Shown in pieces: positions 1-6,152 of a DNA stretch of 6,152 bases (the stretch's first letter is position 1; each line of letters begins with the position of its first letter). The translations under genes and the position numbers were made by a program. The DNA is taken from assembly GCA_002373715.1 (NCBI GenBank), contig DFLI01000063.1, forward strand, positions 1-6,152, written 5' to 3'. The notes beneath the pieces were generated by a model. That model was not told the DNA's origin and searched no databases. It worked only from the letters and a program-made list of their open reading frames with translations. Source of the DNA: Bacteroidales bacterium UBA3623. Its GTDB lineage: Bacteria; Bacteroidota; Bacteroidia; Bacteroidales; UBA932.

Positions 1-2
1 TC

Positions 3-1082
3 CCCATGCCGCTTTCTCCGGCCCGTATGCTTCGGGAATGTACGGCCCAGCCTCCGCTGGAGCCGGACGGAGACTTTGAGACTTTGGCCGATGAACGCCT
101 GGACCACACGGCAGACCATTACCCATTCAACGAAAAAGACATTGAAGAGTATGCCGTGGCCGTAGAGGAACTGCGCCGCTCCCGCAACCTGCCGCTGCCC
201 TTTGCCGGGCCCTATACCGCCTCCAAGGTGGCCCAGGCCTTGCTGGACGTAGTTTGGTACAACGGCCATTTCCGCCTGGGAGACCTTACCCTGAAGGCAG
301 AATGGAAGTGGAATCTGAAGGCCATGGGCCAGGCCGCTGCCTTCTACGAATCCGTAGAGGCCTGCTGCAATTACATAGACGCCTTGGGCGTGCGGCTGGA
401 GAAATACTCGGTCACGGCCGGTACGCCTTCCGTGAGTTTCAAAGCCGGTACTCTGCTGGAGGAAGAAGATGCCCAGATGGAGGAAGAAGACCTCTTCCGG
501 GACACCCCGTACCGCACGGCCAACCCTCGTTTGAGCCGTCGCAGAAAGGCTCCCGCCACCTTCCAACCCGAATCTTCAGACTGGATTATCTACATCCCCT
601 TCGACCCTTGTGAATACCGTCTGGGTGGTTCCACTCTGGCGGAAGCTGTGGGCGCCACGCCCGCCACGCCGGCCGATGTAGCCGATGCAGATTATTTCAT
701 GGACTGCTACGAAGTGCTGCGGGAACTGGTGGAAGACGGCGTGGTAAAAGCCGGCGCCACGGTGGGGGACGGCGGGCTTATATCGGCCCTTCGCAGCCTG
801 GCTTCCGGAGGCACCGGGGCAGAATATTCCATTGCCGAAATTTCCAAAGCCTACGGCGGGGAACTGCCTGTACGCGTCCTTTTCTCCGAGATTCCCGGCG
901 TGGTAATCCAAATTGCCGATATAGACTACGACTACGTAGATGCAGAGCTCATCCTCCAGGATGTGGTGTATTTCCCCATCGGCCACCCTACCCCCGGCAA
1001 GCCCGAAGTGAAACTGACCAACCGCATAGAAATACCACAAATACTTGAATCTCTTCTTAACACTTTAGAAGGCGAAGACTAA
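3..1082 (+). CDS. PurL-like AIR-synthase-fold protein, C-terminal part (5'-partial), no glutaminase domain
   Basis: The reading frame is open to the left edge, so the true start is probably outside; the first in-window ATG is at 6 (residue 1 here). Residues 1-16 resemble the linker before the second synthetase half of large FGAM synthases (PurL). Residues 70-150 resemble its AIRS N-type domain (LKAEWKWN at 97-104, ESVEACCNYIDALGV at 115-129). Residues 192-330 resemble its AIRS C-type domain (LGGS 206-209, GDGG 254-257, LFSEIPGVVIQI 292-303, GHPTP 326-330). PurL makes FGAM from FGAR, ATP and glutamine in purine synthesis. Two things are odd. The usual TGKDSLSM-like motif is replaced by TAGTPSVSF (138-146), followed by an acidic stretch (152-162) and a basic RLSRRRK patch (175-181). 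The protein also ends just after the AIRS C-type domain, whereas large PurL continues into a glutaminase. It could be a synthetase subunit with a separate PurQ or, more likely, a diverged paralog. Domain assignment is fairly sure; enzymatic function is not. Confidence 0.72.
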   Translation, partial: PMPLSPARMLRECTAQPPLEPDGDFETLADERLDHTADHYPFNEKDIEEYAVAVEELRRSRNLPLPFAGPYTASKVAQALLDVVWYNGHFRLGDLTLKAEWKWNLKAMGQAAAFYESVEACCNYIDALGVRLEKYSVTAGTPSVSFKAGTLLEEEDAQMEEEDLFRDTPYRTANPRLSRRRKAPATFQPESSDWIIYIPFDPCEYRLGGSTLAEAVGATPATPADVADADYFMDCYEVLRELVEDGVVKAGATVGDGGLISALRSLASGGTGAEYSIAEISKAYGGELPVRVLFSEIPGVVIQIADIDYDYVDAELILQDVVYFPIGHPTPGKPEVKLTNRIEIPQILESLLNTLEGED

Positions 1083-1084
1083 TG
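1080..1084 (+). promoter_or_regulatory. TAATG stop-start overlap (translational coupling)
   Basis: The TAA stop of the PurL-like gene shares one base with the ATG of the PIN-PhoH gene. A purine-rich stretch (AGAAGGCGAAG, 1067-1077) precedes the ATG and could act as a weak ribosome binding site. The arrangement supports the ATG at 1082 as the real start and suggests re-initiation by the same ribosomes. Confidence 0.7.
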
Positions 1085-2407
1085 GCCAAAATATTCGTAC
1101 TAGACACCAATATTATCCTGCACGACCACACTGCCATTAAGCAGTTCCAGGATAATGACATTGTTATTCCCATCGCCGTGGTGGAGGAACTGGACAAGTT
1201 CAAAAAGGGCAACGACGCCCTGGCGTTCAACGCCCGTTCCTTCATGCGCGAAATGAACCAGCTGCTGGACCGCAAGCCCAACGGGCACCGCGGGTATCCT
1301 CTGGGCAAACGTCTGGGTTGCATCAAGCTGGAGCCCAACCACCCCTTTGCCCCCAAGTACCAGGATCTGTTCCGGGATGACACCCAGGACCACCGCATCC
1401 TCTCCACCGCCATGTGGGTGAGAGACCACAATCCGGACCGTTTCGTGGCGCTGGTTACCAAGGATATCAACCTCCGTCTGAAGGCCAAGGCCGTGGGCAT
1501 GGAAGCCCAGGATTACCTGAGAGACCGTGTGGACGACGAGGTTATGCTAAGCCTGGAGAAGGAAGTCATTACCGTAGAGGTATCTTCCGAATCCACGCAG
1601 CGCCTGGCCTACGGACAGGACAACTGTCTGCCTTGGCGTGAGGTGCAGGAAACAGAGCCCAAGCCCAACCAGCTGTATAAGTTTGTGTTCGGGGGAGACA
1701 CTGTTTGCGCCCGCTACGACGCCTCCCGCGGGGTTATTGCCCTGGTGCGCACGCAGCAGGCCGCCGGCATCCGTCCCCGCAATGACGAGCAAAAGTTTGC
1801 TCTGGATGCCTGCCTCAATCCCAAGATTCCGCTGGTGTCCCTTACCGGTGGCGCCGGTACGGGTAAAACGCTCATCGCCCTGGCCGCCGCCCTGGAGCAG
1901 GAAGGAGACTACGACCAAATTATCCTTTCCCGTCCCACCGTGGTGCTGGGAGGTCAGGACATCGGCTATCTCCCCGGAGACCAGAAGACCAAGATGAGTC
2001 CCTACATCCAGCCCCTCATGGACAACCTGGAGGTTATTCGCCACTGCTATAAACCCGGCAGCAAGCAGGCCCAGAAGCTGGACGCCATGATAAGAGATGA
2101 AAAGCTGCTCATATCGCCGCTGGCCTACATCCGCGGCCGTTCCCTGGGCAAGGTATACTTCATTGTGGACGAGGCCCAGAACCTCACTCCGCACGAGGTA
2201 AAAACCATCATTACCCGTGCCGGTGAAGGCACCAAGATGGTGTTCACGGGAGATATCTACCAGATAGACCAGCCCTTCCTGGACCAGTGGAGTAACGGTC
2301 TCACCCACCTGGGAGAAAAGATGCATGGTCAGCCCCTGTTCGAGCATATTTCCCTCCTGAAGGGAGAGCGTTCAGAACTTTCCGAGGTAGCGGCCAAGTT
2401 GCTATAA
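1082..2407 (+). CDS. PIN-PhoH fusion protein (PhoH2/YlaK-type RNase-helicase)
   Basis: Complete 441-residue cytoplasmic protein with two domains. The N-terminal PIN RNase domain (about 3-147) keeps the expected acidic metal-binding residues: D8 in VLDTN, E36 in VVEELD, D103 in QDHRIL and D128 in TKDIN. The C-terminal PhoH-type P-loop ATPase (about 230-441) has Walker A GGAGTGKT (256-263), RPTV and GYLPGD (284-300), LAYIRGRSL (348-356), Walker B FIVDEAQN (360-367), TGDIYQID (389-396) and GERSEL (428-433), whose R430 is a plausible arginine finger. In characterised mycobacterial PhoH2 proteins this pairing gives ATP-dependent RNA unwinding with RNA cleavage, and the same role is inferred here. 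All catalytic residues seem present and the length fits the family, so it looks active. It overlaps the upstream gene by one base and sits 2 bases before folC, so all three are probably co-transcribed. It is not a stand-alone PIN toxin: no antitoxin gene is adjacent and the PIN is fused to the ATPase. Confidence 0.96.
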   Translation: MAKIFVLDTNIILHDHTAIKQFQDNDIVIPIAVVEELDKFKKGNDALAFNARSFMREMNQLLDRKPNGHRGYPLGKRLGCIKLEPNHPFAPKYQDLFRDDTQDHRILSTAMWVRDHNPDRFVALVTKDINLRLKAKAVGMEAQDYLRDRVDDEVMLSLEKEVITVEVSSESTQRLAYGQDNCLPWREVQETEPKPNQLYKFVFGGDTVCARYDASRGVIALVRTQQAAGIRPRNDEQKFALDACLNPKIPLVSLTGGAGTGKTLIALAAALEQEGDYDQIILSRPTVVLGGQDIGYLPGDQKTKMSPYIQPLMDNLEVIRHCYKPGSKQAQKLDAMIRDEKLLISPLAYIRGRSLGKVYFIVDEAQNLTPHEVKTIITRAGEGTKMVFTGDIYQIDQPFLDQWSNGLTHLGEKMHGQPLFEHISLLKGERSELSEVAAKLL

Positions 2408-2409
2408 AT

Positions 2410-3744
2410 ATGTCTTACGAGGAATTACTGGCCGATATTTTTCGGCGCTTCCCTTCGGTGCAGGGGAACGGGTTCACCCCGGGTGCGTACAAGCCCGGGC
2501 TGGAGCGCATGCTGGCCTTTGACGAGGCCCTGGGCTTCCCGTCCAAAGCGTTGAAAACCATCCATATAGCCGGGACCAACGGCAAGGGTTCCGTGGCTAA
2601 TATGCTGGCATCGGCCCTTACTTCCTGCGGGTATAAAGTGGGACTTTTCACTTCACCGCACCTCATAGATTTCCGCGAGCGCGCGCGCATAGGAAAAGAC
2701 CTCATCCCCAAAGACTACGTTTTCGATTTCCTGACGGAGTGGCTGCCCTGGATCAAAGAGCACGACCTTTCCTTCTTCGAGATAACTACCGGCCTGGCTT
2801 TCAAATGGTTTGCCGATGAGAACGTGGACGCCGCCGTCATCGAGACGGGCCTGGGCGGCCGCCTGGACTCCACCAATGTCCTGGAAAAGCCGGAGCTTTG
2901 CATAGTCACTTCCATCGGCTTTGACCACATGGCCCAGCTGGGGAATACGCTGCCCAAGATTGCCGCGGAGAAAGCCGGCATCTTCAAGGCCAACGTCCCG
3001 GCCATTGTGGGAGAACTGGACCCCGAGACATCCCCGGTGTTCGAGGAGAAATCCTACATGTTCTGCCCGCTGCATTACGCCAGCGAGGAGCGCCCTTCCC
3101 TGTGGAACCGCAGTACGGAAATCCTCAAGGAAATGGACCTCCAGGCCGATGTCCAGGCGCTGAACCTGCGCACCGTACTCCTGGCGGTAGACCTCCTGAG
3201 GGAGCGTTTCCCGCGCCTGAGCAACGCCGACGACGTGGTGAACGGCATCATCCACACCGCCCGCAATATGGACTTCCACGGCCGATGGGAACGTCTTTCG
3301 GCCAATCCTTATGTGGTGGCAGATATCGGCCACAATGCGCACGCCCTGCAGCACAATTTTGCCCAGCTGGAGCGCCGCGTAAAAAGCGGTCGCTTCTCTT
3401 CGCTTATCATTGTATACGGCATAATGGCCGATAAAGACCTGGACGCCATTCTGCCTCTCATGCCCGTGGATGCCACATACATCTTCGCCTCGCCGGATTC
3501 CGCGCGGGCCCTGGCCGCCAGCGAGCTCCTGCGCCGTTTCAACGACTACCGGCGCAGCCATGGCCTTTCCAGCCGCTCCTTCTTTGCCGGCAGCGTGCGC
3601 CAGGCCGTGCAGATGGCCACCCAGCTGGCTTCCCAGCTTAGCGAGCAGCTAAGCCGGAGCGCATCGGCCCCAGACCCGGCCCCGCCGCTCATCTATATTG
3701 GCGGCAGCGCCTTCGTGGTCGCGGAAGCCCTGCCTTTGTTCTAG
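2410..3744 (+). CDS. folC: Bifunctional folylpolyglutamate synthase / dihydrofolate synthase
   Basis: Complete 444-residue Mur-ligase-family enzyme, slightly longer than the usual 420-430. It adds glutamate to dihydropteroate and to reduced folates using ATP, in the cytoplasm, retaining folates and making them good substrates for one-carbon enzymes. Visible motifs: P-loop GTNGKGS (55-61), TSPHL (81-85) with FRERARI (88-94), FFEITT (122-127), ETGLGGRLDSTN (145-156), SIGFDH (168-173), EKAGIFK (187-193), HGRWE (290-294), DIGHNAHA (305-312), YGIMADKD (336-343) and the closing IGGSAFVV (430-437). The DIGHN and YGIMADKD forms replace the DGAHN and FG..KDKD of Proteobacteria and Firmicutes and fit Bacteroidetes homologs. 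Residues 400-425 form a Gln/Ser/Ala/Pro-rich, low-complexity insert before the last strand. Its ATG lies 2 bases after the PIN-PhoH stop without a well-placed Shine-Dalgarno sequence, which suggests coupled translation. Whether it has both activities or mainly one cannot be read from motifs alone. Confidence 0.96.
   Translation: MSYEELLADIFRRFPSVQGNGFTPGAYKPGLERMLAFDEALGFPSKALKTIHIAGTNGKGSVANMLASALTSCGYKVGLFTSPHLIDFRERARIGKDLIPKDYVFDFLTEWLPWIKEHDLSFFEITTGLAFKWFADENVDAAVIETGLGGRLDSTNVLEKPELCIVTSIGFDHMAQLGNTLPKIAAEKAGIFKANVPAIVGELDPETSPVFEEKSYMFCPLHYASEERPSLWNRSTEILKEMDLQADVQALNLRTVLLAVDLLRERFPRLSNADDVVNGIIHTARNMDFHGRWERLSANPYVVADIGHNAHALQHNFAQLERRVKSGRFSSLIIVYGIMADKDLDAILPLMPVDATYIFASPDSARALAASELLRRFNDYRRSHGLSSRSFFAGSVRQAVQMATQLASQLSEQLSRSASAPDPAPPLIYIGGSAFVVAEALPLF
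3636..3654 (+). repeat. Inverted repeat (hairpin) inside folC
   Basis: GCTTAGC (3636-3642) and GCTAAGC (3648-3654) are perfect 7-base inverted repeats around a 5-base loop. After one mismatch (3635/3655) two further C-G pairs form (3633-3634 with 3656-3657). It sits in the codons for the repetitive QLSEQLS part of the FolC C-terminal insert and has no following T-run, so it is not a terminator. It may simply be a by-product of low-complexity coding sequence. Confidence 0.45.
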
Positions 3745-3786
3745 GGCACAATAGTTGTTTTACCAATCCTTAAATGGATTTGAAAT
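3745..3786 (+). other. Short intergenic gap between folC and the alpha-2-macroglobulin gene
   Basis: This 42-base, AT-richer gap is the only non-coding stretch in the window. It holds a short hairpin candidate (AATCC 3765-3769 pairing with GGATT 3776-3780, 6-base loop) directly before the start codon. It also holds TGGATTTG (3775-3782), one mismatch from the Bacteroidetes -7 consensus TAnnTTTG, with a TTG at 3755-3757 seventeen bases upstream. That -7 position would put transcription start almost on the ATG, so the promoter reading is weak. There is no rho-independent terminator, so read-through from folC is possible. No good Shine-Dalgarno sequence is present. Confidence 0.4.
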
Positions 3787-3846
3787 ATGAGAAAACTTCT
3801 AATACTTGCCATGCTGCTTCTGGGCGGCATGTTTCCTGCGTTTGCC
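3787..3846 (+). other. Signal peptide of the alpha-2-macroglobulin family protein
   Basis: The first 20 residues have a short basic n-region (MRK), a hydrophobic core (LLILAMLLLGG) and an AFA motif suited to signal peptidase I cleavage before M21. There is no lipobox cysteine, so Sec export as a soluble periplasmic protein rather than a lipoprotein is predicted. Starting at any later in-frame Met (residue 9, 15 or 21) would remove the basic n-region, which supports the ATG at 3787. Confidence 0.85.
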
Positions 3847-6152
3847 ATGGATAACGGTCACGTATTAACAGACCTCTGGAACCAATACGAGGACGCACGC
3901 AAGGCCGACCGCCCCCAGAAGGAGGCGGAGGTACTGGCTAAAATCAAGGCCGAAGCCCTCAAAAAGAATTTGCCGGTAGACTTCTACGATGCGGCCACCC
4001 AGTACGTGTATGCTGTTGGACGGAGGGACTGGAAGCAGGGAGACAAGCTCCGTGAAGATTTGGAGGCCGAAGTGAAGCGCTTCGACAGCCCTCTCATCAC
4101 CTTCCTTTGGATGCGGGAGTGGCGGCGCGCCTCTACCGACGAGCTGTGGGCCTATGTAAAAGAGCATCTGAAAGGCTTCCAGGGCAACAATCCAGCCCTT
4201 CACCGGGGCGTGGACGGCTATCTGAACGGCGCTCTTAAACCCTTTATCAGAAGCGACCGGGAGTTTGTCCTATGGAACCTCCTGCTAAGCCGCCGCTATG
4301 TGAACATCCAGCAGGACGAGATATATCAGGAGCTGAAAAAAGAGCTGGCCGGTTCCTACCCCGGAGACGGCGCGCTGGAGTACTATGTGCTTTCCCGCAA
4401 GTCTTACACGCGGGAGCAGCGGCCAGAGCAGAAAAAGGCCCTGCAGGCTCTCCAGAACCAATATATAGGCAAAGCCCTGGCCCTTTATCCCGAGGCCGTT
4501 TTGCTGCTTATCCAGAAGGATGAACTGGACCAGAACAAGGCTTCCGGCCAGCAGTATAAGGCCCTGGACACCGCCTGCCAGCGCTTTGAAACCCGCCGCA
4601 AGGCCTTCAAAGGCGATGAGGCCACCCTGGCCAAGGGCTGTACTGCCGTAGAATACTTGATAGAGCAGTTGGAAGGCCAGGATTTGGGACTCACCGTGCA
4701 GGACGGCCGCATTGAGGTGCTGTTTAAGAACCTCTACCATGCCAACCTTACCCTGCGCGAAGGCAAGTCCACCGTGAAAACCTGGAAGGTGCCCAATTTG
4801 AACGAGAGTTTCTATGTGCAGGATACCGTGAGCGTGGAACTCCCCGTGCTTCCGGACGGCAGCTACACCATTGAAGCCCGAAGCGGCAAGCACAGCGTGC
4901 AGGAAAACTATACCCAGTATACCCTGTCGCTGGCCATTCGGCAGGATGCCCATGGCCGCAGCGTGTATGTAACGGACTACAAGACCGGCCAGCCGCTGCC
5001 CTTTGCCACCCTGCGCCTTCTGAAGGGAGACCAGGAAGTGGCGGCGGGCAACCTGCGTCTGAACGGCTTTACCTACCTTCCCGATGCTTTTGCAAAGCAG
5101 ACGGACAAACGTTCCTACTATTCGCTGGAGGCGGTGAACGGAGACCGCAAGTCTCCCACTGTGAGTTGGGGAAGGGACGAAGGAGAATACCGCGAGACGG
5201 CCCGCGAACAGGCCCGCCTTTACCTGAACCAGGGCGCCTACAACCCCGGCGACACCGTTCGCTTCAAGGGCATCGTTTTCCTGGGCACTTCCACCCAGGG
5301 CTTCACAGCCGTAAAGGGCAAACAGGTAACGCTAACCCTCAAGGATACGGAGGATAATGTGGTGGGCCAGCAGGTGCTCAAAACCAACGAATGGGGTTCT
5401 GTTTCCGGCTCCTTTGTCCTTCCCACGGGCCTTCGCGGAGGAGATTTTGATCTGTCTCTGGACAATCTGGTCAGCCAGTATTTCCCGGTGGACGAATATG
5501 TCTTGCCCAGTTTTGACGTAGATTTTGATGAACTGGAGGAACTGTACCTGGTGGGCAGTGAAGTGCCTGTGAGAGGTACGGTCCAAAGCTATTCCGGCCA
5601 CAACCTTACTGGTGCTCGCGTGAGCATTTTGGTTGAAAAGTACAATAAGGTGGTGCTGGAGCAGGAGCAGGCTCTTGGGGCCGACAATCGCTTCAGCTTT
5701 ACCTACCCGGCCCAGGAAGAGGGGTACTACACCGCTACCGTAAAGGTGACGGACGTTACCGGAGAAACCCTGGAATTCTCTACGGGAAGCTATGTGGGCA
5801 ACAGTCTTTCCGTCCTTACGGTTGTTCCTGGGGCGGCGGATGCCGAATTGAAACTTGCCGAGGATAATGGCATGAATTGGCGCCGTTCCCACGTGGTAGA
5901 CAGCCGTTCCTTCCGCCTGCAGCTGACGGCCCGCGACGCTTATGGCCGTCAGGTTCCCCTCCCGGTGAGCTACTCCATTTATAAGGCCGATGGCACCTTG
6001 GTGCTGGAAGGCAGCATGCCCTCCGGAGAGGAGCGCAAGTTGGAGTTGCCGGGCAGCGGCCTGTACACCATAAAGACGCGCGTAAGTGCCTTGGCCCCCA
6101 ACGGAGAACAGGTGGCAGAAGAGAGCGTGCAAGGCCTTCTGTGCGTCCAGGC
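3787..6152 (+). CDS. Exported alpha-2-macroglobulin family protein, N-terminal part (3'-partial)
   Basis: The frame is open from ATG 3787 to the right edge: 788 complete residues without a stop. This start gives a good signal peptide (see 3787-3846). After cleavage, about 21-298 is a mainly helical region of unknown fold, rich in charged residues and Gln, with two cysteines (C264, C285). A beta-rich segment follows (about 299-375), then a second (379-470) whose YVTDYKTGQPLPFATL (394-409) resembles the domains preceding MG2 in Bacteroidetes homologs. The MG2 domain is the clearest signature: LYLNQGAYNPGDTVRFKGIV (478-497) matches the YRPGQTVYFKGIV-type strand, and it ends in FPVDEYVLPSFDV (566-578), the counterpart of VEEYKRPxFEV. 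A further macroglobulin-like domain begins near GSEVPVRGTVQSYSGHNLTGA. The bait region and any CxEQ thioester lie beyond the window, so protease trapping cannot be confirmed. Homologs are usually well over 1,500 residues. By family, it would act in the periplasm or at the envelope, perhaps against host or competitor proteases. Confidence 0.88.
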   Translation, partial: MRKLLILAMLLLGGMFPAFAMDNGHVLTDLWNQYEDARKADRPQKEAEVLAKIKAEALKKNLPVDFYDAATQYVYAVGRRDWKQGDKLREDLEAEVKRFDSPLITFLWMREWRRASTDELWAYVKEHLKGFQGNNPALHRGVDGYLNGALKPFIRSDREFVLWNLLLSRRYVNIQQDEIYQELKKELAGSYPGDGALEYYVLSRKSYTREQRPEQKKALQALQNQYIGKALALYPEAVLLLIQKDELDQNKASGQQYKALDTACQRFETRRKAFKGDEATLAKGCTAVEYLIEQLEGQDLGLTVQDGRIEVLFKNLYHANLTLREGKSTVKTWKVPNLNESFYVQDTVSVELPVLPDGSYTIEARSGKHSVQENYTQYTLSLAIRQDAHGRSVYVTDYKTGQPLPFATLRLLKGDQEVAAGNLRLNGFTYLPDAFAKQTDKRSYYSLEAVNGDRKSPTVSWGRDEGEYRETAREQARLYLNQGAYNPGDTVRFKGIVFLGTSTQGFTAVKGKQVTLTLKDTEDNVVGQQVLKTNEWGSVSGSFVLPTGLRGGDFDLSLDNLVSQYFPVDEYVLPSFDVDFDELEELYLVGSEVPVRGTVQSYSGHNLTGARVSILVEKYNKVVLEQEQALGADNRFSFTYPAQEEGYYTATVKVTDVTGETLEFSTGSYVGNSLSVLTVVPGAADAELKLAEDNGMNWRRSHVVDSRSFRLQLTARDAYGRQVPLPVSYSIYKADGTLVLEGSMPSGEERKLELPGSGLYTIKTRVSALAPNGEQVAEESVQGLLCVQ

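Noticed and set aside
1..1082. PurM (AIR synthase proper) as the identity of the first gene
   Set aside because: The motif order and the LFSEIPGVVIQI and LGGS contexts match the PurL second half better than PurM, and typical PurM N-terminal motifs are absent.
1082..1525. PIN domain as part of a toxin-antitoxin pair
   Set aside because: The PIN domain is in frame with and fused to a complete PhoH ATPase, and no small antitoxin gene precedes it. The architecture is the known PIN-PhoH family.
1547..2347. Reverse-strand ORF of 266 codons inside the PIN-PhoH gene
   Set aside because: It is a shadow of the conserved PhoH ATPase frame; the mirrored composition explains its openness.
2653..3561. 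Reverse-strand ORF of 302 codons inside folC
   Set aside because: It is fully covered by a complete FolC with all family motifs. It has no family resemblance or start context of its own.
3745..3786. Rho-independent terminator after folC
   Set aside because: The only stem in the gap is 5 base pairs, AT-rich in part and lacks a following T-run, so it would not be a convincing terminator.
4285..4953. Reverse-strand ORF of 222 codons opposite the helical region of the macroglobulin protein
   Set aside because: The hydrophobic-looking translation is the complement of charged and Gln-rich codons on the + strand. No motif or independent start signal is seen.
5332..6132. Long reverse-strand ORF (266 codons) opposite the macroglobulin gene
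   Set aside because: It is antisense to a frame with a clear signal peptide and MG2 motifs. The translation has no recognisable motifs, and long antisense ORFs are expected with GC-rich third positions.

Overview
The window reads as chromosomal DNA from a GC-rich member of the Bacteroidales (Bacteroidota). The assignment rests on protein flavour rather than a marker gene. The FolC has the Bacteroidetes-style motif variants, there is a large secreted alpha-2-macroglobulin-like protein of the type common in that phylum, and the starts lack strong Shine-Dalgarno sequences. Genus cannot be told from this sequence. Everything lies on the + strand and coding density is close to complete; I see no tRNA, rRNA, CRISPR, insertion sequence or prophage.

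Layout. (1) 3-1082 is the 3' part of a gene cut by the left edge. It encodes a protein resembling the C-terminal synthetase half of large PurL (FGAM synthase), but it stops before any glutaminase domain and has lost the usual GKDS-type motif. (2) 1082-2407 is a complete PIN-PhoH fusion, a predicted RNase plus RNA-dependent ATPase/helicase. (3) 2410-3744 is a complete folC (folylpolyglutamate / dihydrofolate synthase). (4) After a 42-base gap, 3787 to the right edge is the first 788 residues of an exported alpha-2-macroglobulin family protein. It runs off the window before any bait or thioester region.

The first three genes are packed with a 1-base overlap and a 2-base gap, so they are very probably one transcript with coupled translation. 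PurL-like and FolC functions would meet in one-carbon and purine metabolism, since folylpolyglutamates carry the formyl groups used in purine synthesis. The PIN-PhoH protein is an RNA-processing factor with no obvious metabolic link. The alpha-2-macroglobulin gene is functionally separate (cell envelope, protease defence) and may be read through from the operon or have its own promoter in the short gap.

Most of the window is ordinary housekeeping sequence. The part most worth a second look is the glutaminase-less, motif-degenerate PurL-like protein. I found no convincing evidence of an undescribed multi-gene system.
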